NCBI RefSeq assembly: GCF_011516945.1
Contig: NZ_WOTH01000032.1
Span: 1 to 32,848 of the forward strand
DNA: 32,848 nt
Source: Acetobacter estunensis
GTDB lineage: Bacteria; Pseudomonadota; Alphaproteobacteria; Acetobacterales; Acetobacteraceae
Reading direction: 5' to 3'
Shown here: one piece after another, positions 1 through 7,200 of the stretch
How the letters are laid out: each line of letters begins with the position of its first letter
Numbering within the stretch: position 1 is the first letter of the stretch
Notes under the pieces: model-generated
What the model saw: the letters and a program-made list of their open reading frames with translations, nothing else
What the model was told of the DNA's origin: nothing
Database searches by the model: none
Made by a program: the position numbers and the translations under genes

Positions 1-230
1 GGAAGAAGCCAGAGTGCTTGGCCCGATCAGGACAGTTCCAAATAAAACAGATCGCTCACGCCGTGGTGACAGACCTGCACACCGCACCAATCCCGCGCAG
101 CGGGTTCGTTCTGCCCCCCAAAGCTGCCTGTCCGTGAGAAGCTGCGATTTCTTTGAAAATCGTGACAGCATGACGGTTTGCTCTCGTCCTACGATGCCTG
201 GCAGATTGCCGGATACCGAAATTTCTTTCC

Positions 231-268
231 TTTGCAGTATGGATATCTAAAGGGTATAAATGGATATC
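231..268 (+). promoter_or_regulatory. Promoter and direct-repeat operator of the vapBC-type pair
   Basis: A -10-like TATAAA lies at 255-260 with a weak -35-like TTTGCA at 231-236 (18-bp spacer). The 9-mer ATGGATATC occurs at 239-247 and again at 260-268, a 21-bp period or about two helical turns, so it flanks and overlaps the -10. This fits an autoregulatory antitoxin operator, which is inference. The rest of 1-284 shows only a short CCCGC/GCGGG hairpin at 102-114 and no convincing gene. Confidence 0.5.
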
Positions 269-284
269 AGTTAGGAGAGATGCC

Positions 285-488
285 ATGCAGGTTTCGAAAT
301 GGGGAAACTGTCTCGCAGTCCGTATCCCTGCGCATATCGTGAAGCAACTCGGATTGCAGGAGGGCGATAGTGTGGATGCAGTATTCAGTCGCCTTAAAAC
401 TCGGCAGGAAGCCCTTCGCTCGATGAAGGAAGTCGGTCGCAAACTTCCCGCCGATTTCCGCTTTGAGCGGGAGCGGGATGAGAAGTGA
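285..488 (+). CDS. vapB: AbrB/MazE-fold antitoxin of a VapBC-type pair, internally shortened
   Basis: This is a 67-residue antitoxin that should bind the adjacent PIN toxin and repress their shared promoter. Residues 1-30 match the swapped-hairpin AbrB/MazE DNA-binding fold (MQVSKWGNCLAVRIP, then GLQEGDSV). Residues 53-62 (KLPADFRFER) match the conserved toxin-binding tail of this antitoxin family. Compared with typical relatives of 75-80 residues, about 10 residues between these parts appear to be missing, so the last strand of the AbrB fold may be incomplete. The start is set by GGAG at 274-277 and by the family N-terminus. The stop overlaps the toxin start by 4 bp (GTGA), which implies translational coupling. 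The family call is firm; whether the shortened protein still neutralises its toxin cannot be told from sequence. Confidence 0.85.
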   Translation: MQVSKWGNCLAVRIPAHIVKQLGLQEGDSVDAVFSRLKTRQEALRSMKEVGRKLPADFRFERERDEK

Positions 489-898
489 GCGTTCTGCTCG
501 ACACCAATGTCATCCTGTACGCCATCCTTGAAGACGGAACGGAAAAGGCGCGGATCGCGGAAGATCTTCTCCTCAATCGTGAGTGTCATATCTCGGTACA
601 GACGCTCAACGAGGCTCTGCACACGCTACGGCGCAAAAGCCACCTTTCGCTGGATGAGATCGGCGAACTGCTTTCCGATATTCGCTCCCTATGCGTGGTT
701 CACGATCTGACGGAAGCTGTGTGGAAGCGTGGATGGGCTATTGTGGAGCGTTACGGGTTGCAGACCTACGACAGTATGATCGTGGCCTGCGCCATTGAGA
801 ACGGCCTTGAGAAGGTGCTGTCTGAGGACATGCACAATGGATTGCGGGTTTTCGACATGACGGTCATCCACAATCCTTTTGTACGCGAGCCTGGCTGA
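485..898 (+). CDS. vapC: PIN-domain ribonuclease toxin, VapC type
   Basis: This is a 137-residue PIN-domain protein, the expected length for a VapC toxin, a Mg-dependent RNase that cleaves tRNA or rRNA. The acidic active-site residues are visible: D6 in LLDTNVI, E43 in TLNEAL, D96 in TYDSMIVA and D115 in LSEDM. Nothing suggests inactivation. It starts at GTG within the antitoxin stop codon. It ends only 5 bp before the stop codon of the convergent icmB gene, with no terminator between them, so transcripts from both sides probably run into the opposite gene. The pair may stabilise the plasmid by post-segregational killing, which is inference from family and context. Confidence 0.9.
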   Translation: MSVLLDTNVILYAILEDGTEKARIAEDLLLNRECHISVQTLNEALHTLRRKSHLSLDEIGELLSDIRSLCVVHDLTEAVWKRGWAIVERYGLQTYDSMIVACAIENGLEKVLSEDMHNGLRVFDMTVIHNPFVREPG

Positions 899-903
899 CC
901 GAA

Positions 904-3900
904 TCAGGCGGCTTCCTGCGTGCCCTCATCGAACTCGGCCAGCCTGCGGAAGAGACCGGCCGCGATACCCTTGCCTTCGACAATCTCCTCGACCAGCTCG
1001 TTGAGAACACCCGCGACGACCACCTCGTCCTGACCGGCCGATGCGCGCATGGCTTCGGCCTTGCGTCGCGTGATCTCCTTTTCGGCGCTCCCCCCTGGAA
1101 ACACGCAGGCGAGGCATCGCAGGGCGCGCGTCGAGTGCATCCGCGAAAAGAGGCGGCTGCGCAGGGCGGTGTCGCCCGGTGTGCTGGAGAACGCCCACAG
1201 TTCGATCGGCCCGAGCATGTTGACCAGCAGCTGTTCGTATTTCTGCCCGGCCGCCTTCATGACGACAAAGAACGGCGCACCGTTGCGGCCCGGCCCGGGC
1301 AGACGATGGCGCACGACGTAAGCACTGGCCTCGGTGAGCTGGAAGGTCTCGATCACATTCTGCGCTTCCTTCTCGTCACCGCATTTGAGGATCCAGTAGC
1401 CGGTGGCCTGTCCCACGAGATCGGCGGTGAAATCGGTGGCGCGCTGTGAGATGAAGGCAATCTGGACGTTGTGCTTGCGTCCTTCGCGCACGTCCTCGAT
1501 GGCCTGCTTGTTGACCTGCGGCGCATCGTGGGTGCGGTGCCATTCTTCAAAGTCGATGCGTTTGACGGTCTCTTTCATCTCCTTGAAGCGCGCCCGATGA
1601 TGTTCGCGCACGCTGTCTTTCATGATCGGGAGATCGGCGTATTCCTCGTGCAGGTAGAAATTCCGGGCGATCAGATGACGGCCGAGCATATACATCAGCG
1701 CGGTCTGCCGGTTCGCGGCTGGCGACCCCTTGGGCGCCACCCGCGCGAGATCGAGCACGATCACGCGGGCATCCCCGAGATCCAGCTCCGTGGGGCGCGA
1801 GAGCGTCGAATAGACGTTGATCGCGTTCATGATGAAGCGCTCAAACGTCTCGATCACGGTTTCCCCGGCCGGTGACTTGATCCTTGAGTAGCGATTTTCA
1901 ATCTGCTCGGTATGCACAGCGTCCAGAAGATCCGGCAGAACGGGCACCGCGTAACGCTGGGCGATACCGGCGAGGCGGTACTCGCCAAGGGCGATGAACG
2001 CATCGACCACATCGCGCCACCAGGTCGGATCGGCTTCATCCGCGTCGTGCCGCGGCGGGTGGTGGTGCGGCAGCACAATCCCGAACTGCTCGATGGCGGC
2101 ATCGACCATCGGGCACTGTCCGACTTCATAAATCTTCGGTTTACAACCCGCGATCTCCGCACGGGCGTTGCGATACACCTCATCGACGACATCCTCGATC
2201 AGGTGATCCATGCCCTCGTAAACCTCCCCATCGAGACGGGCGACGAGCAGGGAGAGAAAGTTGCAAATGAATGTCCGCTCAAGAGGGAGCGGTTCATCAA
2301 GCCCCACCTGCAGGTCGAAGATGTTGACGGCGTAACCGGGACCGTCCTGCATCTCCACGAAGACGGCCTCGTGGGCGCGCTCCGGCCCGAGAGCGTTGCG
2401 GACCATCTCGATAAAGCCTTTGGAGGCAGGACCGATATCGAGCTTGGCGAGAAATGGCAGCTTGACGCCATAGTTGCCCATGGCGGCGGAACTGAGGAGC
2501 AGACCGAGAAGAATGGTGTTTCCCAGCACGGTCTTGCCACTTCCGGGCGGTGCGACCAGCACGTCGCACACGTGCTCGCGCAGACCGCCACCCGTCGGAT
2601 CGAAGGGCCAGATGCCGCCGTCGGGTTTGCGAAAAACGATAGAGCCTGTCGTGAACGGCGACGCCGCGCGCATCCACGGCAGCATCTGAATGGCGTCACC
2701 GAGCAGGGGGAGCGACGGGTTGGCAGTCGAGCCGAGTGACAGGAGCGGGACGGACCCCATGGCGGCCTCGAGAGGATCGCCGGGGACACGCGACGTCTTG
2801 CAGTTGCCCCAGCTCTCGATGGCCTGGGACAGGTGGGAGGCGCGGCGACGCAGCAGCTTTTCCTCACCGACCGGCGCCCATGTCGCGGTCGCCATCCGCA
2901 TCCGCACGGACTGATGGTTTTCGCGCTGGCGCTTGAAACGCAGCATCTCAAAGGCGCGCTGGATGTCGGAATTACCGGGGAACATCGAGAGAAGTTGCGC
3001 GCCCATTTCCTTGAACGCGAAGGACGTGCGACCGCCCCCCTCAAGAATCATCGAACTGCGCCAGGGGATACGCTTGCGGCCGAGCACGCTCTGCAGTTCG
3101 GAGAACGGGCGCGGATCCTCGGGGCCGATCATCATATCGACGGGCGCGTAAGTATAATCGCCGACCGTGACCATCTGCCCGCCCACGGTTTCTGCATCGG
3201 CGTGGAAGATCTGGTCACGAAAGGAGGGCCAGAGGAGATCGGTCTGTGCGACCGATCCATCACCGTCAGGGACTTTGGCCATCACGCGGTCGCCCACAAG
3301 GGTAGGTCTCCATCGGCTCCCGGCCGTCTCCCGGTAAAGGGCTTCACGGGCGAGCGTCAGGGCGTCACGGGCCGAGAGCAGGGTCGAGGCGATGCCGAGT
3401 CCGGAAAGACTTTCATGGACGCGCGAGACGAAAGAGTCGTGGCGGCTGGCCATGATGTCCGAACGCAGCGTGAAGCGCTGACCGTCACTGTTGCGGATCT
3501 TCGGCCAGTTTTTGGCCTGTTCCTTGCGCTCGGCCGCGACCTGTTTTTTCTCTTCGCGGGTGAGGACCGCAGGGCGCGTCCACAGGATGTAGCAGGCGTC
3601 CTCCCAGCGCATCACCTCGGGCCAGCGCCGCCTGCGCTCGGCGATGATGTCGTGAAAATCCGCGTGCAGATGGGACGCAATCGCCTCGCATCCATCGAGA
3701 CAGATCTGATTGAGCGCTACGTCCGCCCGTTCGGGATCGGAGATATACCAGCCCTCCATCGCGTGCCCTTTGGCGTCGAGCAGGCCCTGAAGTTCAATCC
3801 GCTGTTGTTCGGAGAGTTCCTCGACGTCCTGTCGCGAGCACATCCGACGCAGGCCGTCGATGCGCAGGACCGAGACGTATTCCCCGCGATTGGTGATGAG

Positions 3901-4014
3901 ACGGTCGGCATGATCCTCGTCGGTGTGAGTGGTTTCCACATCGCAGAAGGCGGGAAGCGGCTGGCGCAGGAACATGCTGATGCCGGCCAGAAAATCGGTC
4001 ACGAGACCGGCCAT
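904..4014 (-). CDS. icmB: IcmB/DotO (TraU-like) type IVB secretion ATPase
   Basis: This 1036-residue cytoplasmic ATPase belongs to the VirB4-like DotO/TraU group and powers the type IVB channel at the inner membrane. The Walker A motif APPGSGKT is at residues 488-495, and a Walker B-like VIVLDL is at 751-756. The N-terminal 450 residues form the non-ATPase docking part typical of the family, and the length matches the Legionella protein of about 1000 residues. The start at 4014 is chosen because TAAGGAG lies 6 nt upstream; the open frame runs further upstream, but only through sequence that belongs to icmJ in another frame. It is the last gene of the icmL-K-E-G-C-D-J-B run and follows icmJ by 10 bp. 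Its 3' end faces vapC with almost no gap. Confidence 0.93.
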   Translation of the reverse strand: MAGLVTDFLAGISMFLRQPLPAFCDVETTHTDEDHADRLITNRGEYVSVLRIDGLRRMCSRQDVEELSEQQRIELQGLLDAKGHAMEGWYISDPERADVALNQICLDGCEAIASHLHADFHDIIAERRRRWPEVMRWEDACYILWTRPAVLTREEKKQVAAERKEQAKNWPKIRNSDGQRFTLRSDIMASRHDSFVSRVHESLSGLGIASTLLSARDALTLAREALYRETAGSRWRPTLVGDRVMAKVPDGDGSVAQTDLLWPSFRDQIFHADAETVGGQMVTVGDYTYAPVDMMIGPEDPRPFSELQSVLGRKRIPWRSSMILEGGGRTSFAFKEMGAQLLSMFPGNSDIQRAFEMLRFKRQRENHQSVRMRMATATWAPVGEEKLLRRRASHLSQAIESWGNCKTSRVPGDPLEAAMGSVPLLSLGSTANPSLPLLGDAIQMLPWMRAASPFTTGSIVFRKPDGGIWPFDPTGGGLREHVCDVLVAPPGSGKTVLGNTILLGLLLSSAAMGNYGVKLPFLAKLDIGPASKGFIEMVRNALGPERAHEAVFVEMQDGPGYAVNIFDLQVGLDEPLPLERTFICNFLSLLVARLDGEVYEGMDHLIEDVVDEVYRNARAEIAGCKPKIYEVGQCPMVDAAIEQFGIVLPHHHPPRHDADEADPTWWRDVVDAFIALGEYRLAGIAQRYAVPVLPDLLDAVHTEQIENRYSRIKSPAGETVIETFERFIMNAINVYSTLSRPTELDLGDARVIVLDLARVAPKGSPAANRQTALMYMLGRHLIARNFYLHEEYADLPIMKDSVREHHRARFKEMKETVKRIDFEEWHRTHDAPQVNKQAIEDVREGRKHNVQIAFISQRATDFTADLVGQATGYWILKCGDEKEAQNVIETFQLTEASAYVVRHRLPGPGRNGAPFFVVMKAAGQKYEQLLVNMLGPIELWAFSSTPGDTALRSRLFSRMHSTRALRCLACVFPGGSAEKEITRRKAEAMRASAGQDEVVVAGVLNELVEEIVEGKGIAAGLFRRLAEFDEGTQEAA

Positions 4015-4024
4015 GGAAAACTCC

Positions 4025-4690
4025 TTAATTGCTGGAAGGCAAACCGTGAGCGTGCGCGAGATACTGCGGATAGACGTCGTGTCCGTGCGAGAAGAGGCGC
4101 CCCTCGGGAAGCAGAAGAAGGTGACTGCGAAGTTCGGAAAGATTGTCCTGGGCGGCACGATCGCCTGGATCGCACAGAAGCATCGCGGTCGTAATGTGAC
4201 GCAGGGACGCCGTGCCAAGGCGACGGGTCGCCTCTTCACGTCGCTGGCGCAGGAACCGCAGAAAAACGAGGGGATCGTGGGTCGCTGCGGGTAGCGATGT
4301 CGCCAGAGAGGGTTCGGTCAGCGACGCCAGAGCCTGTGACCACGCGGCGGCCGCGCCCTGTGCTTCGCCCGCAAGGGCGTGCCAGAGACGGCGATGTGCC
4401 TGGCCGACGAGGTGTAGCAGTCTCGACTGGGTTAAAGGCGCCCAGCTTGCGGGCCACCAGATGGCAGTCGCCTCAAGGTCAAGCGAGGCCCGTGAGGTTT
4501 CATGCAGCAGAGCGCAGACCGGACAGACTATCAAGTCCGCACGATCTGCGCTCCATTGCGAGCCTGTGCCCGGTGCGGCGAGGCCGCAGCAGGCGCAGGT
4601 GTAGGTGCCCGGCTTCGACCAGTCGGACGCTGGTCGCTCTCCCTGTAGCGGGGAAGGGGCGAGGCGAAAGACGGATCGAAGCGCGGTCAT
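4025..4690 (-). CDS. icmJ: IcmJ/DotN-like protein (TraT-like) with a cysteine cluster
   Basis: This 221-residue protein matches IcmJ/DotN in length, position and its N-terminal cysteine cluster. C32, C34 and C35 (TCACC), followed by C56 and C59 (CPVC), resemble the zinc-binding site known in DotN. In Legionella DotN is an adaptor of the DotL coupling complex. The rest is helical and rich in Leu, Ala and Arg. The start at 4690 lies 4 bp after the stop of icmD; a longer upstream reading would overlap icmD and is not needed. The call depends partly on gene order, because this family diverges fast, but gene order and cysteine pattern agree. No coupling protein gene is visible in the window, so its partner must lie elsewhere. 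Confidence 0.8.
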   Translation of the reverse strand: MTALRSVFRLAPSPLQGERPASDWSKPGTYTCACCGLAAPGTGSQWSADRADLIVCPVCALLHETSRASLDLEATAIWWPASWAPLTQSRLLHLVGQAHRRLWHALAGEAQGAAAAWSQALASLTEPSLATSLPAATHDPLVFLRFLRQRREEATRRLGTASLRHITTAMLLCDPGDRAAQDNLSELRSHLLLLPEGRLFSHGHDVYPQYLAHAHGLPSSN

Positions 4691-4694
4691 GGGT

Positions 4695-5165
4695 TTACTG
4701 GAACTGATAGGACTTGGCGGTCGTGCCGATCTCGGCGTTCCCGTTGGTCGCTGTGTTCGAGGACTTGTTGATCCAGCTCGGACCCGACGCCGAGATACCC
4801 ATGATCGCAAAGCAAATGACGCCACCCGCAATCAAACCCGGACGGCGCGTGTCTTCCTTGGAGTTCTTGTAGAAGCAGAAGATACCCGCGATCAGGAAGA
4901 TCAGCGCCATGCCGTAGAGGGCAGCCGATGAGCCGAAGCCTGCGGCGTCCAGACCTTCCTGGGCCATGTTCTGGATCTGGGCGCCCATACCCGACGAGGA
5001 ACCCGTCGCGGCATGCGCGGCGGACGCGAACGCCATCGGCAGAAGCGTGAGACCGAGCATCGCATATTTCAGCGGACCGAGGCCGCTTGCGGCAGGCGTC
5101 GGCTGCGCAGCAATGGCGAGGGCCGTCCCCGAAACGGCGGACGTGTTGTCTTCACGTGTGTGCAT
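4695..5165 (-). CDS. icmD: IcmD/DotP-like (TraR-like) inner-membrane protein
   Basis: This is a 156-residue integral membrane protein with hydrophobic segments at about 33-52, 82-99 and 109-125. The first ends in ASAAHA and may be a cleaved signal. The glycine-rich GFGSSAALYGMALIFLIAGIFCFYKN stretch (about 77-101) and the overall topology resemble IcmD/DotP and TraR, small inner-membrane subunits of type IVB systems. GGAG lies about 10 nt before the ATG. A 100-nt gap separates it from icmC upstream; this gap holds an AGTCGCA box and a GC-rich hairpin. The gap is one of few in an otherwise tight operon, so expression of icmD onward may be set separately. Confidence 0.8.
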   Translation of the reverse strand: MHTREDNTSAVSGTALAIAAQPTPAASGLGPLKYAMLGLTLLPMAFASAAHAATGSSSGMGAQIQNMAQEGLDAAGFGSSAALYGMALIFLIAGIFCFYKNSKEDTRRPGLIAGGVICFAIMGISASGPSWINKSSNTATNGNAEIGTTAKSYQFQ

Positions 5166-5210
5166 AAGAAAATGTCTCCATATCGAGGGCCAATCCCTCT
5201 GACCAACATC

Positions 5211-5246
5211 CTCGCGGCGTTGCGTGCGACTTAACGCGACCGCGAG
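5211..5246. other. GC-rich inverted repeat next to a T8 run in the icmC-icmD gap
   Basis: CTCGCGG at 5211-5217 pairs with CCGCGAG at 5240-5246, and further imperfect pairing inside is possible. Eight T follow on the plus strand at 5248-5255. As a terminator it would act on plus-strand (antisense) transcription, because all genes here are on the minus strand. In icmC-icmD mRNA it would still form a stem, with the AGTCGCA box of icmD inside it. Confidence 0.5.
5225..5231 (-). promoter_or_regulatory. AGTCGCA box upstream of icmD
   Basis: On the minus strand the sequence reads TTAAGTCGCACG (5234 to 5223). It ends 59 nt before the icmD start. It belongs to the window-wide box family. A GAGGG/CCCTC hairpin follows downstream in the leader but does not cover the ribosome binding site. 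Confidence 0.55.
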
Positions 5247-5265
5247 ATTTTTTTTCGAGACGGGT

Positions 5266-5802
5266 TCAGGGCCAGTAACTCAGCAGCCAGTTCGCTTCCT
5301 GGACGGGATTCATCAGGATGACTCCAAACACGTATTGAATGGCGCAGCTGAGAAACCCGCGCTGTGAGCGTCCCTTGACGACGCCAACCCATGTCACCAC
5401 AGCGAAGAAGCAGGCAAAGGCCCCAAATATCTGAAAGAACGCGGCAAAATCCTGCACGATCACAATGATCGCGTCCTTCGGTCCCGTGCCTGAGAGCAGG
5501 TCGCCGGCCGTGCTGTCATAGGACGTGGCCTGATCGCTCAGGGTGGTGCGGATATCGCTCCCGGCCGAAACAAGACTTTTGCTGAGAATGACGTTGAAGG
5601 AGATGAACACCCCGGTCATCACCATCAGCACCCAGGGTACCCATGGGCGCGTGCGATTGGGGTTCAGGTCCGGGGTCGCGTATCGGTAAAAACCCCAGAG
5701 CGCACCGATGAAAGACGACATGGCCGCGAAATAGCACAAGGTCGGCAGAAGCCACCCGCCTGCCTGCGCCAGATCGTTTGTGAGGTTGACGAGCCCTTCC
5801 AT
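5266..5802 (-). CDS. icmC: IcmC/DotE-like (TraQ-like) inner-membrane protein
   Basis: This 178-residue protein has four likely membrane segments at about 16-38, 54-74, 111-140 and 149-165. This topology and its place between icmG and icmD identify it as IcmC/DotE, called TraQ in IncI plasmids, an inner-membrane subunit of unknown mechanism. The segment FGVILMNPVQEANWLL near the C-terminus is typical of the family style. The start is 7 bp after the icmG stop, with GAGGT in front. No box or hairpin lies upstream because there is no room. IcmV or other small Icm membrane proteins are alternatives, but order and length favour IcmC. Confidence 0.8.
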   Translation of the reverse strand: MEGLVNLTNDLAQAGGWLLPTLCYFAAMSSFIGALWGFYRYATPDLNPNRTRPWVPWVLMVMTGVFISFNVILSKSLVSAGSDIRTTLSDQATSYDSTAGDLLSGTGPKDAIIVIVQDFAAFFQIFGAFACFFAVVTWVGVVKGRSQRGFLSCAIQYVFGVILMNPVQEANWLLSYWP

Positions 5803-5809
5803 GGTGACC

Positions 5810-7132
5810 TCAGTAAACGTCGCCGTGGGCGGTATGGATTACCCAGACCGTGCCTTTCTGGCTGATGGAAAGAATACGGCCAAGGCCGCGCAGATCCGTG
5901 CCCGGCCCGGCTTCGACACGGGCGACTTCGCCATCGGGTGCGGCGGTGTCTTCAAGCATCGCAAGCTGGGGAGACGCTGCCACGATGCGGTAGCGCGGGG
6001 TCCATGTCGGACGCGCGGAGACAGGCGCGGTCGCGACCTCACGGGGCGCGTCGTCCGCGCGCTCGGCGTCGTGTCGCGCGGACGCGACGGCGCTGCGCGC
6101 ACGATCCACGTCATCGTGACGGGTCTCGCCAGCCTCGCTTCGTGGGGCGCGTGCGTCGCGCACGGCCGCGCCCGCTTCAAGGAGAGAGACCCTGCGGGTC
6201 AGATCGTGGTCGGTGTCGTGACTCGCCTTTTCCTCAATGTCGAGGCGTGCGCGAAGCTGTGCGAGTTCCTCACGCTGCTGTTCGACCAGATGCGCTACTT
6301 CGGTGACGAGGCCGAGCACCTGCGTCTGTTGTGCATCGCTCATCGGTGCGGCCTGCAGACTGGCGGCGATATGGACCGGATCGGGCGCCGGTGCCGCTGG
6401 TGGCGGGGCGGGCACGGTCTGCGCAGTGGGGCCGACAGGCGGGGCGACTACGGGGGCGGCCTTTGGCGCAGGCCCGGGCTTTTTCAGCGCCAGCATGGCG
6501 CTGAGATCATCGGCCGGCGCTTGCGCGTTGGCGCTTTGCGCCGGAGTGGAGATCCCCGGCTCCTGGGGCGCGTCGGTCGGGGCAGGCGGAGATGCAGCTG
6601 CGGGCGATGATGGATTGTGCTCATCCGCTGTTGCGGCCGGTTTGGCTGGGGCGTCCTGCGGGGCGGGCGACGCATGGGGCGCGGCCGTAGGCACTGGCGG
6701 CGGAGCATCGGCGTAACCGACTTCCTGGCCGCCCCGAGCCGGCGCAGACGAATGCGTCAGATGCGAAACTCCAGAGACGAGACCGAGGGTCACAACAATC
6801 CCGGCACACCCCGCGAGGATCTGATTACGCCGTGAAAGGCTTTTGAAACGAGTGGGAAGTTCAAGAACACCCGTTTTGAGACCTTCAATGAAGGACCGCG
6901 CATGGGGCTCGGCGACCGTCGTCGCGTCGTCGGGCGCGTTAATCTCGTCTTCGGCATGTTGCGGGTGGTCCGCACCCTCGTCGCGTTCTGTCGCCTCCAG
7001 CGTCTCGGACGGCGTGATATCGCCACGAGGCTCGGGATCAGACGAGGGAGGGCCTGGCAACGGATGGAGGCGTCTGACAACGCCCCGGCCGTCTTCGTTT
7101 TCGGGTGGAAGAGATGCGAGGGTCTGGCTCAT
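5810..7132 (-). CDS. icmG: IcmG/DotF-like (TraP-like) inner-membrane core protein
   Basis: This is a 440-residue bitopic inner-membrane protein. It has a charged cytoplasmic N-terminus (1-104), one membrane segment at about 105-125, a long Pro/Ala-rich periplasmic linker (130-262), a coiled coil at about 265-320 and a small C-terminal domain ending in TVWVIHTAHGDVY. This order matches IcmG/DotF and TraP, which link the inner and outer membrane parts of the Dot/Icm core. It starts after a 68-nt gap from icmE that holds an AGTCGCA box and a perfect 12-bp stem-loop. The 3' arm of that stem contains the AAGGA ribosome binding site, so translation of this gene is probably controlled. Confidence 0.83.
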   Translation of the reverse strand: MSQTLASLPPENEDGRGVVRRLHPLPGPPSSDPEPRGDITPSETLEATERDEGADHPQHAEDEINAPDDATTVAEPHARSFIEGLKTGVLELPTRFKSLSRRNQILAGCAGIVVTLGLVSGVSHLTHSSAPARGGQEVGYADAPPPVPTAAPHASPAPQDAPAKPAATADEHNPSSPAAASPPAPTDAPQEPGISTPAQSANAQAPADDLSAMLALKKPGPAPKAAPVVAPPVGPTAQTVPAPPPAAPAPDPVHIAASLQAAPMSDAQQTQVLGLVTEVAHLVEQQREELAQLRARLDIEEKASHDTDHDLTRRVSLLEAGAAVRDARAPRSEAGETRHDDVDRARSAVASARHDAERADDAPREVATAPVSARPTWTPRYRIVAASPQLAMLEDTAAPDGEVARVEAGPGTDLRGLGRILSISQKGTVWVIHTAHGDVY

Positions 7133-7136
7133 GGAA

Positions 7137-7171
7137 GCGATCCTTCGGGTGGGTGATGACCGAAGGATCGC
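7137..7171 (-). promoter_or_regulatory. Perfect 12-bp stem-loop covering the icmG ribosome binding site
   Basis: GCGATCCTTCGG (7137-7148) and CCGAAGGATCGC (7160-7171) are perfect inverted repeats around an 11-nt loop. In icmG mRNA the 3' arm contains AAGGA, the best ribosome binding site, and ends 4 nt before the ATG at 7132. No U-tract follows, so this is not a normal terminator. It would lock the ribosome binding site of icmG. Confidence 0.8.
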
Positions 7172-7180
7172 GCGCTGTCA

Positions 7181-7187
7181 TGCGACT
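7181..7187 (-). promoter_or_regulatory. AGTCGCA box upstream of icmG
   Basis: The minus strand reads CACTCAGTCGCATG, 48 nt before the icmG start and directly upstream of the RBS-covering stem-loop. It lies just past the icmE stop codon. Confidence 0.6.
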
Positions 7188-7200
7188 GAGTGCAAAATCG

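Noticed and set aside
14..250. Plus-strand 78-codon open frame at the left end
   Set aside because: Composition is Arg/Pro/Ser-rich without any domain, no ribosome binding site is seen, and it runs into the vapB promoter.
1912..2739. Long plus-strand open frame of 275 codons inside icmB
   Set aside because: It is antisense to the well-supported ATPase coding sequence, and the high GC content explains its length.
2833..4194. Plus-strand open frame of 453 codons antisense to icmB and icmJ
   Set aside because: It covers two recognised genes on the other strand and shows no family motif.
6160..6180. GCGTGCGTCGCGCACG similar to the hairpin of the structured repeat
   Set aside because: It lies inside icmG coding sequence and lacks the rest of the repeat, so it is chance in GC-rich sequence.
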